A stretch of DNA of 64,000 bases from an uncultured Clostridia bacterium. GTDB lineage: Bacteria > Bacillota > Clostridia > UBA1381. Shown here one piece after another: positions 33,409-42,785 of this stretch (positions within the stretch are counted from its first letter, which is position 1; each line of letters starts with the position of its first letter). The DNA lies in assembly GCA_934489015.1 (NCBI GenBank), contig CAKSSN010000009.1:42937-106936 (forward strand), given 5' to 3'. Both the position numbers and the translations under genes were made by a program. The notes below the pieces were generated by a model. The model did no database searches and was not told where the DNA came from. It saw only the letters and a list, made by a program, of their open reading frames with translations.

Positions 33409-34893
33409 ATGATTAGAACCGGATTTGACAATGAGAAATACATAAAGCTGCAATCGGAGCACATAGAAAAAAGAATTTCGAGCTTTGGAAACAAGCTCTA
33501 TCTGGAGCTTGGCGGAAAGCTGTTTGACGATTTTCACGCGTCAAGAGTTTTGCCCGGCTTTAAGCCCGACAGCAAAATAAAAATGCTTCTTCACATGAAA
33601 GACAAGATAGAAATTGTTATAGCGATATGCGCTCTCGATATTGTGAAAAACAAAATAAGAGGCGACTATAATATTTCATATGACCTTGACGTTTTAAGGC
33701 TTATAGACGCGTTTAGAAAAATCGGTCTGTACGTCGGAAGCGTTGTAATTACAAGATACAGCGGAGAGCCGGCGGCAAAGAGCTTTAAGCAGAAGCTTGA
33801 AGCGCTCGGAATAAACGTTTTTCTGCACTATCCGATTGAGGGCTATCCGGCAAATACGGAGCTTATAGCAAGCGACGAGGGCTACGGCAAAAACGAATAT
33901 ATAACAACAACACGTCCGCTTGTGCTTGTAACGGCGCCGGGACCGGGAAGCGGTAAAATGGCGGTATGCCTTTCGCAGCTTTATCATGAGCATAAGCGCG
34001 GAATAAAGGCAGGGTACGCGAAATTTGAAACCTTTCCCGTATGGAATTTGCCGCTTAAACACCCCGTAAACCTTGCATATGAAGCGGCAACGGCAGATCT
34101 TAACGATATAAATATGATTGATCCGTTTCATCTGGACGCATACGGCGAAACAACCGTAAACTACAACAGGGATATTGAAATATTTCCTGTTTTGAACACT
34201 ATTTTCACGCGCATACTCGGAGAAAGTCCGTATAAATCCCCGACGGATATGGGAGTTAATATGGCAGGCTACTGTATAACCGATGATAAGGCTGTATGCA
34301 AGGCGGCAGAGGATGAAATTATAAGAAGATATTATCATACAAAATGTGACGCTATGAACGGCAGAATAGGTCAGGACGCCGTAAGAAAAATAGAGTTTAT
34401 AATGAACAGCCTTTCGCTTACCGAAAAGGACAGACCCGCAGCGGCTGCGGCGCTTGCCAGAGAGCAGGAAACAGGCATGCCGGCAACGGCGATTGAAATG
34501 CCGGACGGGAAAATTATAACAGGAAAAACAACCGATCTTTTGGGCGCTTCTGCGGCAGCGCTTTTAAATGCGCTTAAATATCTTGCCGGAATAAAAAAAG
34601 AGGTAAAGCTTATTTCCGAAAGCGTTATTAAGCCTATTCAGTCGCTTAAAATAAATCATCTCGGCTGCAGCAATCCTCGCCTTCATACCGACGAGGTGTT
34701 AATTGCGCTTTCAATGTGCGCGGCAAGTGATGAATATGCAAAGGGTGCGCTTGACGCGCTTTCGCGCCTTAAAGGCTGTGAGGTTCATTCTTCGGTTATC
34801 CTCTCGCGCGTTGATAGCTCCGTGTTTAAAAAGCTCGGAACAAATCTTACAACAGAAGCAGTATACCAGAGCAAAACCTTATATCACACATAA
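33409..34893 (+). CDS. DUF1846 family protein
   Basis: A 494-residue soluble protein that matches the DUF1846 family of Clostridia and Streptococci from its first residues (MIRTGFDNEKYIKLQSEHIEKRI). It has a nucleotide-binding-like motif APGPGSGKMAVCLSQLYHE (about 178-197), a P-loop variant. Structures of the family exist but the cellular role is unresolved. GAAAGGA precedes the ATG. It is a single gene with a long 5' region holding candidate RNAs and a strong hairpin after its end. Confidence 0.9.
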   Translation: MIRTGFDNEKYIKLQSEHIEKRISSFGNKLYLELGGKLFDDFHASRVLPGFKPDSKIKMLLHMKDKIEIVIAICALDIVKNKIRGDYNISYDLDVLRLIDAFRKIGLYVGSVVITRYSGEPAAKSFKQKLEALGINVFLHYPIEGYPANTELIASDEGYGKNEYITTTRPLVLVTAPGPGSGKMAVCLSQLYHEHKRGIKAGYAKFETFPVWNLPLKHPVNLAYEAATADLNDINMIDPFHLDAYGETTVNYNRDIEIFPVLNTIFTRILGESPYKSPTDMGVNMAGYCITDDKAVCKAAEDEIIRRYYHTKCDAMNGRIGQDAVRKIEFIMNSLSLTEKDRPAAAAALAREQETGMPATAIEMPDGKIITGKTTDLLGASAAALLNALKYLAGIKKEVKLISESVIKPIQSLKINHLGCSNPRLHTDEVLIALSMCAASDEYAKGALDALSRLKGCEVHSSVILSRVDSSVFKKLGTNLTTEAVYQSKTLYHT

Positions 34894-34900
34894 AAAACAG

Positions 34901-34942
34901 AGGCTGCGCAGCAAAAGTTAATTGACTTTTGCCGCGCAGCCT
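34901..34942. terminator. Strong hairpin between the DUF1846 and GH18 genes
   Basis: Stem AGGCTGCGC/GCGCAGCCT plus inner GCAAAAGT/ACTTTTGC. A-rich before and T-containing after, it serves the convergent genes. It resembles the GAGGCTGC hairpin at 14.2 kb. Confidence 0.75.
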
Positions 34943-34986
34943 TTACTCGTTACAAGGGGATAAAGAAGCTTCAAAATCCCATTATT

Positions 34987-36585
34987 TTATTTTTCCGAAA
35001 ACAAAGCGTCTGCAACGTCCATATACTGCATACTGCTTCCGTCGGGAATTGCGCCTATGCGCCAGACGGAAACCGAATTTATGCCAAACATTTTTGCAAG
35101 CTCGATTTTTGCCTTTATGCTTCTGCTGTCCTCATACCAAATCAAAATTTTCTGATTATTATCAGCAGTGTAAAAGGCATAAGGATTTTTATATTTATCG
35201 GAATAGTTAATTTCCGTATCCGCCTGAGCAAGCCGCGATGCCAATGTATCTACAGACGGGTGAATTGCTTTCGGGTTTGTTATTTTTTTATCGGTAATAT
35301 CCCATGCGGCTGTATTTGCAGTGCTAATTCCGAGCATTATTTTGCTTTTGTCCGAAACCTCTGCCGTTATTGATTTTAAAGCGGTGTAAACCTCATCAAA
35401 CGGAGATACGGGCGTCCATATGTAATCCGTATTTAAAAGGTTGTCGGGGAGCGTGTTTGCGGCGTAGTCATGCGCCATAAGAATTATTTTGTCCGCATAT
35501 TCCGAAAGCTCTTTACAGTCGTAAGCGTCATAATATGAGCTGCTGTGTCTTAAAACGGGATGTACTGCGACATAAATTCTTTTTTCTCCGGCCGCTGCCT
35601 TGAGCTCTTTTATAAAGCTTGTAAGCCCTTTTTTGAGTTCTTCACCCTTCATTCCCTCAAAATCTATCGTTATTCCGCCGAAACCCTCCGCCGCTTTTAC
35701 TGTCTGCGAAACCGCATCGGCTCTGTGTTGCTCGTTTGTAAGTATTTCTTTTGCGGCGGTCTGATCCGTCATGGTAACAGCAAGATTTGTTTCGGTATCA
35801 TTGCTTTTCATAAAGCTGAGCGCATCGTCAGCTCCGTTCGGAATACACCAGTCGTTGCCGTTCGAAGACGTCTGATTTAAAAACACCTGTCCGTCGGACG
35901 TATATGTAAGTCGGCTCCAGCCGAATGAAACGGTATCCATTTTCGCCGCAAGCTCTCTTTGCTTCCATGATGATATTGCGTAAAAGCCGTGTATTTCGTC
36001 AAGCGGTGCGGTGCGCTTTGAATAAAGCCGCATCATCATTGCCGCGCCCTCTTCCCGAAGAGCAGAGCCGTTCGGGTCAAAAACATCCTGCGATTTTCCG
36101 TTTATTATTCCGAGATCATGAGCAACGCTTATGTATCCTCCGTCTTCGGAAACATCCGAAAACGTTTTGTTTTCCTCTTCTTCGGCTATGCCTGAATATC
36201 CGAGCGCTTTAACGAGCATTACGGCCATTTCGCGCCGCGTTATATAGTCTTCAGGTCTGAATAAATCCCCTGAGAACACGCCGTTTTCCGCCAGCGTGCT
36301 CACGTCCTTAAAATACCAGCTGTTTTGGCTTACATCGGAAAACGCGCTCTTGCCGCTTTCTTCCCATTTCATAAGCCGCACAAGCATTGCCGCAAATTCG
36401 CTGCGTTTTATTTTGTCGCTAAGCCCGAAGCTTCCGTCCTCTCTGCCGTTCATAATGCCGCACGAGGACGCTTTGTTTATTTCCTCTTCCGCCCAATGAC
36501 CGCTTGGAACGTCGGTATATGCCGCTGCCGTTACGGCCGCCGACAGACTCAATGCCAAAACAATTAATATTCTTTTTATTTTCAT
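34987..36585 (-). CDS. Cell-surface GH18-type glycosidase with SLH domains
   Basis: A 532-residue secreted protein with a signal peptide (1-22). Three SLH repeats (about 25-65, 80-120 and 140-185) are followed by a GH18 (chitinase/YaaH-like) domain (about 195-530). The GH18 active-site strand reads GITIDFEGMKG; the E is the catalytic acid, though the classical DxxDxDxE is reduced. The domain end SVWRIGAIPDG is typical. It probably trims peptidoglycan or another surface glycan while attached to the wall. CGGAGA precedes the chosen ATG at 36585. Confidence 0.88.
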   Translation of the reverse strand: MKIKRILIVLALSLSAAVTAAAYTDVPSGHWAEEEINKASSCGIMNGREDGSFGLSDKIKRSEFAAMLVRLMKWEESGKSAFSDVSQNSWYFKDVSTLAENGVFSGDLFRPEDYITRREMAVMLVKALGYSGIAEEEENKTFSDVSEDGGYISVAHDLGIINGKSQDVFDPNGSALREEGAAMMMRLYSKRTAPLDEIHGFYAISSWKQRELAAKMDTVSFGWSRLTYTSDGQVFLNQTSSNGNDWCIPNGADDALSFMKSNDTETNLAVTMTDQTAAKEILTNEQHRADAVSQTVKAAEGFGGITIDFEGMKGEELKKGLTSFIKELKAAAGEKRIYVAVHPVLRHSSSYYDAYDCKELSEYADKIILMAHDYAANTLPDNLLNTDYIWTPVSPFDEVYTALKSITAEVSDKSKIMLGISTANTAAWDITDKKITNPKAIHPSVDTLASRLAQADTEINYSDKYKNPYAFYTADNNQKILIWYEDSRSIKAKIELAKMFGINSVSVWRIGAIPDGSSMQYMDVADALFSEK

Positions 36586-36620
36586 AATAATCTCCGTTTT
36601 GCCGTCCTTTTTTGGCAATA

Positions 36621-38042
36621 TTAAAGGTTCATTTCCTTTTTGTAGTCCCTGATCATGCTTTCAACAATTTTTCTGCTTTTTTCCTCGCTGTAGCAGCATT
36701 TTCTCCAAAGCCTGCCATTGTAAAAATCGGTTACAAGCTTAATCATGCGCTTGTCCGATATTCTTGAGGTGGTAGAGCCTTCCCACCAGCCCCAAACGGT
36801 ATCGTATATAAAAACGCTCCTGTTGGCGCAGACAAATACGTCCGTGTTGCCGACTGTATAGTTTTCCTTAAAAAGCTTAAAGCGCACGCCCTTGACTGAC
36901 ATAAAATATTTAAGAGTTCTTACACATTCCTCAGGTGTCATGCGCTCAAAAGGTGCAAAATAATCGCCCGTCTTTCCGATTTGGAGAAAGCTTTTAATTC
37001 CGTCAACAGTAAAAATCATCTTTCTCGGAATTTTGCACTCGGCAATAAATTTAGTTCTTTGCTGGAGAATATTGTAGAGCTTTTGTATGTACGGATTATC
37101 CCTGCCGAGCCCTATATAGTTACAGGCTTCAAAAAGTCTGCACTGAATATCAAACGGAATAAATATATAGCACGGCGATGACCCTATATGCAGCGTCGGG
37201 TATCTGTCGGTTTTCTGCATCATTTCGAGCATTCCCAGAAGCTGATCGCTTTTGAGCGGCTCGCTTCTTAATGGCCTTGCTTCACGGGTGAGCAGCCGCT
37301 GCCTGCACAAAATATAGTTATAAAAATCCTCCGTAACGGGCGTGTCGATATAGTGACATTTACGGTTATCAATATACTCTATTATACGCATATTGTATGA
37401 AGAGTTGTTTTTGGTTAAAATTATAACTCTCTTTCCTATTTTGCTGCTTCCGTCACATTCATACGCGTTATAATTCAAATAAGTCGAAAGGCTCATAAGC
37501 GCCAAAACCTGCTTGCCCTTTGCTTCAAGCCCGTCGTCTGCTCTGAAAAAATGATTTATTTTAAGCGAGTGATCCTTTGTTTTGTGAATTAAATCGTTTA
37601 TAACAAAAATAAGCTCACTGTTTACTACATCCTCTAAAATAATCATGCTGTCCTTATCAAGACAGACAGAAAATATTTCTTCAAGCGATGTGTTTATTTC
37701 GCTGTCGTCATGCAGAATAAATTTGTTCATTCCCTCCGCGCTGCGCTCCGCAGATCCGTAAAGCGTAAGCAAATTATCCATAGCCTGTCTTTCGACACGC
37801 GAAATAGGCTCGTTTTCCAAAGCCTGCTCCATATATACAATTTCGTCGTCCGTCAGGTCGACAGCTTCACGCAGCTTTTCCGAAAATTTGAATATAGCCT
37901 TTGAACTGCTTTCGTCATTTAACAGTCTTACAATTGTTGTTTTGCTCTTGTTGCCCGTCATTTCCGCAAGCTTTGTTGTATTAAGATTTCTCGATTTTAT
38001 TATGTAATTTAAAAATTCTCCGAATGTGATATAATATTTCAT
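36621..38042 (-). CDS. Unrecognised HTH-containing protein
   Basis: A 473-residue protein. The first about 60 residues look like an XRE-type helix-turn-helix (FGEFLNYIIKSRNLNTTKLAEMTGNKSKTTIVRLLNDESSS). The remaining 400 residues hold no domain I can name. They are soluble, with Tyr/Arg/Cys-rich text near the C-terminus (YDTVWGWWEGSTTSRISDKRMIKLVTDFYNGRLWRKCCYSEEK). It could be a regulator with a large sensing domain. It follows the GH18-SLH gene on the same strand but lies upstream of it, 35 bp before its start, so they may form an operon. Confidence 0.6.
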   Translation of the reverse strand: MKYYITFGEFLNYIIKSRNLNTTKLAEMTGNKSKTTIVRLLNDESSSKAIFKFSEKLREAVDLTDDEIVYMEQALENEPISRVERQAMDNLLTLYGSAERSAEGMNKFILHDDSEINTSLEEIFSVCLDKDSMIILEDVVNSELIFVINDLIHKTKDHSLKINHFFRADDGLEAKGKQVLALMSLSTYLNYNAYECDGSSKIGKRVIILTKNNSSYNMRIIEYIDNRKCHYIDTPVTEDFYNYILCRQRLLTREARPLRSEPLKSDQLLGMLEMMQKTDRYPTLHIGSSPCYIFIPFDIQCRLFEACNYIGLGRDNPYIQKLYNILQQRTKFIAECKIPRKMIFTVDGIKSFLQIGKTGDYFAPFERMTPEECVRTLKYFMSVKGVRFKLFKENYTVGNTDVFVCANRSVFIYDTVWGWWEGSTTSRISDKRMIKLVTDFYNGRLWRKCCYSEEKSRKIVESMIRDYKKEMNL

Positions 38043-38072
38043 GCTTATAATCCTTTATTTAATATAGGTTTT

Positions 38073-38101
38073 ATTCTATCACAAAAGTCAGAAAAAATCA
38101 A
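38073..38101 (-). promoter_or_regulatory. Promoter for the HTH protein-GH18 operon
   Basis: On the minus strand: TTGATT (38101-38096), 17 bp, TAGAAT (38078-38073), about 30 bp before the start. Confidence 0.75.
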
Positions 38102-38245
38102 TACATATACACAATCATTTTACAAATTAGTAAAATTTACGTCATTTTATCTGCTTTTACAATGAAATAAAGGCTCAAATTAAGTATATTACCGTAATTC
38201 AAATATAAATAAGCAATGTTTACATATTGTTTACAATATAGAGGA

Positions 38246-38274
38246 TTGACGAAAAATGAAGTAGATGATAAAAT
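38246..38274 (+). promoter_or_regulatory. Promoter for the zinc-ribbon protein-mreB-trmN6-rsmI run
   Basis: TTGACG (38246-38251), 17 bp, TAAAAT (38269-38274). Confidence 0.8.
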
Positions 38275-38319
38275 AATAATATAAACAATTGTGATTTTTT
38301 TGAAAGGTTTTTGATTTTT

Positions 38320-39180
38320 ATGAGAAGCTGTATTTATTGCGGAAGAGAGCTTGAAAAGGGTGAAAGCTGTATGTGTGCCGGAGCTGTTAAAGCGCGCAGG
38401 GAAAAGCAGGAGCAACATACGGAGGAAAAGCAAAAGGATACTAAAGGGAGCTATTCCGGCTGGCAGGAAAACGTATATCAGACGGGATATACGAAAAAGG
38501 AAAAGAAACGGTTCAGAGATAGATTTAAGAGAGCTCATAAATTTAAAAAAAGCAGCTTTAATTCGTCCGATTTTAAAAATGCCGCAGGCGATGTGTCGGG
38601 CTTTGCAAAAAGGTTTATGCGCGAGCCGGTTTCGGCTGTTTCAAATCCCGGTATTATGAATATGTGGCAGATCATTTTAATAATCGTTCTGACGAGCGTA
38701 TTTTTATCGCTTTGCGGATATTTCGCATATGCGCGCATTATACGCACGTTTTTAAGCGGCATAGCTTCGGTGGCGGCAAACCTTGCTTTGCCCGGCTACA
38801 GCATAGGTGTTATGCTTAAAACCACGCTGTATTCGTCGCTTTCGCTTATCTTTGTATGTTTTGTATATTTGGGTGTATTGTATCTGGTAAACAGATTTAT
38901 AATGAAAGCGTCGTCTTCGTTTAAGACTTTTATCACTCGCCCCGTTGCCGCAATGACTCCGCTGCTTGTTTTGTCGGCACTCGGCGCTGTTATAAGCTTT
39001 TTTACCGTTTATGCTACGGTTATGCTTGTGCTTACCGGCGTTATAATGTGGCTTGTGCTGACATATGAGGCGCTTAGGACCGAGTGGAGCTTTGCTCCGG
39101 CAGCAAAAACAATGTATGCTATGGCTTTAGCTTTTTTCGTGTTTTTTGTGGTAATGTTTAATGTTCTGAGAATAATTTGA
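38320..39180 (+). CDS. Zinc-ribbon integral membrane protein
   Basis: A 286-residue protein. It starts with a zinc ribbon (CIYCGRELEKGESCMC, residues 4-19), then a charged stretch (about 20-110) and five or six membrane spans (about 118-285). This layout (zinc ribbon plus Yip1/DUF-type membrane domain) is common in Clostridia, with no known function. The start at 38320 has GAAAGG upstream. Its stop overlaps the region before the mreB-like gene by a few bases, so the pair is probably co-transcribed. Confidence 0.7.
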   Translation: MRSCIYCGRELEKGESCMCAGAVKARREKQEQHTEEKQKDTKGSYSGWQENVYQTGYTKKEKKRFRDRFKRAHKFKKSSFNSSDFKNAAGDVSGFAKRFMREPVSAVSNPGIMNMWQIILIIVLTSVFLSLCGYFAYARIIRTFLSGIASVAANLALPGYSIGVMLKTTLYSSLSLIFVCFVYLGVLYLVNRFIMKASSSFKTFITRPVAAMTPLLVLSALGAVISFFTVYATVMLVLTGVIMWLVLTYEALRTEWSFAPAAKTMYAMALAFFVFFVVMFNVLRII

Positions 39181-39194
39181 GGAGAGAAATACAA

Positions 39195-40220
39195 ATGTTT
39201 AACACTTCAATAGGAATTGACCTCGGAACAGCCTCCGTAGTCGTTTACTTAAAGGGCAAAGGAATAATCTTAAACGAGCCGTCGGTAATCGCGGTTGATA
39301 AAAAAAGCGGAGAAACGGTTGCGGTCGGAAATGCGGCTCAGGTTATGCTCGGAAGAAATCCGCCGGAAATAGAGGTTGTGCGTCCGCTCAAATCGGGCGT
39401 TATTTCGAGCTATACCATGACAGAAGCTATGATAAAAAGCTTTCTTTCAAAGGCTATGCGCCGCACTGTGGGCAGACCGAGAATAATGATGTGCGTTCCG
39501 TCGGGCGTTACGGATGTAGAGCAAAGAGCAGTTATCGAAACGGCGCGCCAGATGGGCGGCAAGGAAATATTTATTATGGAGGAGCCGGTGGCTGCCGCGC
39601 TCGGCGCAGGAGTTGACGTTACCGCACCGCGCGGAGCGATGGTCATAGATATAGGCGGAGGGACAACGGATATTGCCGCTGTTTCTGTCGGTAAAATAAT
39701 AGCCGGGCGTTCGCTCAAAATCGCCGGAGATGATTTTTCGGAAGCGGTTGTTCGTTTCATGAGAAAAAAATATAACCTTATAATAGGGCCGCAGACGGCA
39801 GAGCATTTAAAAATTACAATCGGAACGGCAACGCAAAGAGAGGATAACGTATCAAGCGTTGCAAGAGGTATATGTACAATAAGCGGTATGCCTAAAGCGG
39901 TGGTTGTTTCTTCTGAGGAGCTTAAGCCGTGCTTTGATGATTTTAATCATAATATTATTGAGAGGGCAAAGGACGTTTTAGAGGAAATTTCTCCGCAGCT
40001 TCAGGCGGATATTTTAGAGGATGGAATAGTGCTTACGGGCGGAGGAAGCCTGCTTGACGGGCTTTCAGACAGTCTTACGGAGGGTATAGGCGTTAAAACT
40101 CATGTTGCGCCTTATGCCGTTTCGTGCGTTGCAAAGGGTGCCGGGTTTGCGCTTGACAGGCTGCGCGATGACGAAAACTTCAGATATTATAAAAAGGCGT
40201 ATATAACAAATGCAAAGTAA
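39195..40220 (+). CDS. mreB: MreB/Mbl-type actin-like protein
   Basis: A 341-residue actin-fold protein guiding lateral cell-wall synthesis. Nucleotide-binding motifs are IDLGTASVVVYLKGKGIILNEPSVIA (phosphate 1), VIDIGGGTTDIAAVS (phosphate 2) and ILTGGG-like LTGGGSLLDGL (adenosine loop). GGAGAG precedes the ATG at 39195. There is no mreC or mreD beside it, so it may be a stand-alone Mbl/MreBH-like paralogue rather than the main MreB. Confidence 0.92.
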   Translation: MFNTSIGIDLGTASVVVYLKGKGIILNEPSVIAVDKKSGETVAVGNAAQVMLGRNPPEIEVVRPLKSGVISSYTMTEAMIKSFLSKAMRRTVGRPRIMMCVPSGVTDVEQRAVIETARQMGGKEIFIMEEPVAAALGAGVDVTAPRGAMVIDIGGGTTDIAAVSVGKIIAGRSLKIAGDDFSEAVVRFMRKKYNLIIGPQTAEHLKITIGTATQREDNVSSVARGICTISGMPKAVVVSSEELKPCFDDFNHNIIERAKDVLEEISPQLQADILEDGIVLTGGGSLLDGLSDSLTEGIGVKTHVAPYAVSCVAKGAGFALDRLRDDENFRYYKKAYITNAK

Positions 40221-40953
40221 GGATTATATTAAAAGTAATGAGATTTTGTCGGATTTGCAGCGTGACAATCTGTTCATCATACAAAAAAAGGACGGATTTA
40301 AATTCGGAACTGATGCGGTGCTGCTGTCTGATTTTGCAAGCAAAATAAGGGCTGACAAAATAATAGATTTATGTACGGGCGGCGGAATTGTTCCGATACT
40401 GCTATATGCAAAAACGGCGGCAAGTAAGATTTACGGCGTTGAAATTCAGCACGAAAGTGCAAATTCCGCAATGCGTTCCGTTGAATTAAACGGTATAGGC
40501 GGACGCGTTCATATAATTGAGGGTGACTTAAAAGAGCTTGAGCTTGAAAAAAGAAGCTTTGACATGGTAACCTGCAATCCGCCGTATATGAAAAGCGGAA
40601 GCGCGGTTATAAACGAGCTGAATTCAAAAACAATTGCACGCCATGAGGTGCTGTGCACGATAGATGATGTGGCAAAAGCTTCTGCGCGGCTTCTTAAAAA
40701 TAAAGGACATCTTGTTATGGTTCATCGTCCGTCGCGGCTTTGCGACGTTACGGAGAGCATGAGAAAATATGATATTGAGCCGAAATGCATACGCTTTGTT
40801 CACTCAAGCTGCAATAAGCCGCCGGTTTTGTTTTTAATCGACGGAATGTATAAGGGCGGAAGTGAGCTTAAGGTGATGCCGCCGCTTATACTGCAAAACG
40901 AAAACGGCGGAGAAAGCGATGAGCTCAGAGAAATTTACGGAAGAAATTCATAA
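40210..40953 (+). CDS. trmN6: tRNA1(Val) (adenine37-N6)-methyltransferase-like
   Basis: A 247-residue class I methyltransferase. The N-terminal signature is GFKFGTDAVLLSDFA. The SAM-binding part is IIDLCTGGGIVPILLYAKT, and the amino-methylation motif is NPPYMKSG. The family (TrmN6/YabB) methylates a tRNA base. The start overlaps the mreB end by 11 bp. The nearby rsmI also follows this pattern in Firmicutes (yabB-yazA-rsmI), which supports the call. Confidence 0.9.
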   Translation: MQSKDYIKSNEILSDLQRDNLFIIQKKDGFKFGTDAVLLSDFASKIRADKIIDLCTGGGIVPILLYAKTAASKIYGVEIQHESANSAMRSVELNGIGGRVHIIEGDLKELELEKRSFDMVTCNPPYMKSGSAVINELNSKTIARHEVLCTIDDVAKASARLLKNKGHLVMVHRPSRLCDVTESMRKYDIEPKCIRFVHSSCNKPPVLFLIDGMYKGGSELKVMPPLILQNENGGESDELREIYGRNS

Positions 40954-40971
40954 TGAAAGGTTTTGATTATT

Positions 40972-41805
40972 TTGAAGGGTACGCTGTATTTATGCGCTAC
41001 ACCGATAGGAAATCTCGGCGATGTTTCGGCAAGGTTTCTTGAAACATTTAAAGCTGTTGACATAATCGCGGCTGAGGATACAAGGCAGACGGTAAAGCTT
41101 TTGAATTACTTTGATATTCAAAAGCCGCTTACAAGCTATCATGAGCATAATAAGGCGTCTAAGGGCGAATATCTTATAGGGCTTATGGAGGAGGGCAAAA
41201 ATGTTGCTCTTGTATCGGATGCGGGAACGCCGGCAATTTCCGATCCCGGCGAGGACCTTGTAAGGCTTTGTATCGAGCATGATATAACGGTAACGAGCGT
41301 GCCGGGACCTGTCGCGCTTATAAATGCGCTTATTTTATCGGGACTTCCGACAAGAAGATTTGCGTTTGAGGGATTTTTGTCGGTTAATAAGCGTCACAGA
41401 AACGAGCATTTAAAATCGGTGAAGGACGATACGCATACGCTTATATTTTATGAAGCTCCGCATAAGCTCAAATATACTTTGAATGATATGCTAAGTATAC
41501 TTGGCGACAGAAAAATAGCGCTTGTCCGTGAGCTTACAAAGCTGCACGAAGAGGTTAAGAGAACAACTCTTTCCGAAGCGGTCGAATTTTACGAAACCCA
41601 AAAGCCGCGCGGAGAGTATGTTATTGTAATCGACGGCGCAAAGCAGCAGAGCGCGGAGCAGTTTTGGGCGGATATGAGCATAGCGGAGCATGTGGAGCAT
41701 TATATAAATCTCGGAAACACATCAAAGGAAGCTATTAAGCTCGCGGCAGCCGACAGAGGCGTTCCGAAGCGTGAGGTTTACAACGAATATCATGAGATAG
41801 GATAA
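40972..41805 (+). CDS. rsmI: 16S rRNA 2'-O-ribose C1402 methyltransferase RsmI
   Basis: A 277-residue tetrapyrrole-methylase-fold enzyme. Signatures are GTLYLCATPIGNLGDVSARFLE near the N-terminus, SDAGTPAISDPGEDLV and LSGLPTRRFAFEGFLS. The start is uncertain: no ATG is available, a TTG at 40972 sits 11 bp after AAAGG, and another TTG at 40963 lies too close to it. It follows trmN6 by about 18 bp. Confidence 0.93.
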   Translation: MKGTLYLCATPIGNLGDVSARFLETFKAVDIIAAEDTRQTVKLLNYFDIQKPLTSYHEHNKASKGEYLIGLMEEGKNVALVSDAGTPAISDPGEDLVRLCIEHDITVTSVPGPVALINALILSGLPTRRFAFEGFLSVNKRHRNEHLKSVKDDTHTLIFYEAPHKLKYTLNDMLSILGDRKIALVRELTKLHEEVKRTTLSEAVEFYETQKPRGEYVIVIDGAKQQSAEQFWADMSIAEHVEHYINLGNTSKEAIKLAAADRGVPKREVYNEYHEIG

Positions 41806-41837
41806 AAACGTATACTTTTTGGAGAAGGGATAATAAA

Positions 41838-42137
41838 ATGAATTCAAAAAACAAAAAGAAGCTTTTTATAGCGGCGGTTTCCGGCGCGGCGATTTGCTGG
41901 GGTTTTTTCAAAAAAAGCGGAATAATCAATAAGCTTGCCTACAGCAGCGAGCATGAAGCCGTTGCAAGATATGTTGAAAGTCACTACAGCGGCGCTTCAT
42001 ATTCTCAAATTCAGCCCACGAAGCACGGCTGCATGACGATTGTAACAAAGCCGGACGGCAAAAAAATAGCGCTTACCTTTGAAAAAGCATATGACGGTGC
42101 ATATGTTTTTTCCGAAACACCGATTGAGCAGGCATAA
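41838..42137 (+). CDS. Small membrane-anchored hypothetical protein
   Basis: A 99-residue protein with a basic N-terminus and one span (about 9-24), followed by an extracytoplasmic domain of about 70 residues (HEAVARYVESHYSGASYSQIQPTKHGCMTIVTKPDGKKIALTFEKAYDGAYVF). No family was recognised. GGAGAAGGGA precedes the ATG. It sits between rsmI and a stalk-domain protein. Confidence 0.6.
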   Translation: MNSKNKKKLFIAAVSGAAICWGFFKKSGIINKLAYSSEHEAVARYVESHYSGASYSQIQPTKHGCMTIVTKPDGKKIALTFEKAYDGAYVFSETPIEQA

Positions 42138-42180
42138 AAAATAACAGCCGCATTTTATGTGCGGCGGAATGGAGAAGAAA

Positions 42181-42612
42181 ATGAAAAAAGCAATACTTAC
42201 ACTTTTAACGGCTGCTTCCGTATTACTTCCGCAGGCAGCTTTGGCAGACGGGATAACGGTAAAAATAGACGGTGAAATTTTGTCGTCACCTATTCCGGCG
42301 CAAATCGTAAACGACAGAACGGTTTTGCCTATGCGCTCCGTGTTTGAAGCGTTCGGCGCAAATGTTACGTGGGAGCCGGAAAACAAAATTATTTTTGCAA
42401 CAAAGGGCTCTAAATTTATAACAATGCAGATCGGAAATCCTAAAATGTCTGTTCAGACTGTTGAAAGTGACAAAAATAATGTGATTGAGCTTGATACCGC
42501 ACCTTTTATTGACAGCGATTATACCTTGGTTCCGGTGCGCGCGGTTGCCGAAGCGCTTGATGCGCAGGTTGACTGGGACATCGAAACTCAAACGGTTAAT
42601 ATAAAAAAATAA
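42181..42612 (+). CDS. Secreted single stalk-domain protein
   Basis: A 143-residue exported protein with a signal peptide (1-22, ending ALA). One copper-amine-oxidase-N-like stalk domain fills the rest (IVNDRTVLPMRSVFEAFGANVTWEPENKIIFATKGSKFITMQIGN, then YTLVPVRAVAEALDAQVDWDIETQTVNIKK). The start at 42181 has GGAGAAG upstream. It is the minimal form of the module seen at 12271 and 43145. Confidence 0.85.
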   Translation: MKKAILTLLTAASVLLPQAALADGITVKIDGEILSSPIPAQIVNDRTVLPMRSVFEAFGANVTWEPENKIIFATKGSKFITMQIGNPKMSVQTVESDKNNVIELDTAPFIDSDYTLVPVRAVAEALDAQVDWDIETQTVNIKK

Positions 42613-42677
42613 AATGTAGAATATAGGCGAAAGCATTTTATATTTCGGTCATTATGTCCCAAGCTTTTGAAAAACAT

Positions 42678-42716
42678 AAAAACCGCCCTTTGTGTGAATG
42701 AAAAGGGCGGGTTTTT
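42678..42716 (+). terminator. Terminator after the stalk-domain gene
   Basis: Stem AACCGCCCTTT/AAAGGGCGGGTT, followed by TTTT. Confidence 0.9.
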
Positions 42717-42785
42717 GTGTTGCGGTTTTTTATACGGCTTTTGTTAAAGCAGAATAGAAAATTATTGTGATATTTATATCTGCTT

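Noticed and set aside
33694..34338. A 214-residue minus-strand frame inside DUF1846
   Set aside because: It is antisense to a clear gene, with no ribosome site or domain.
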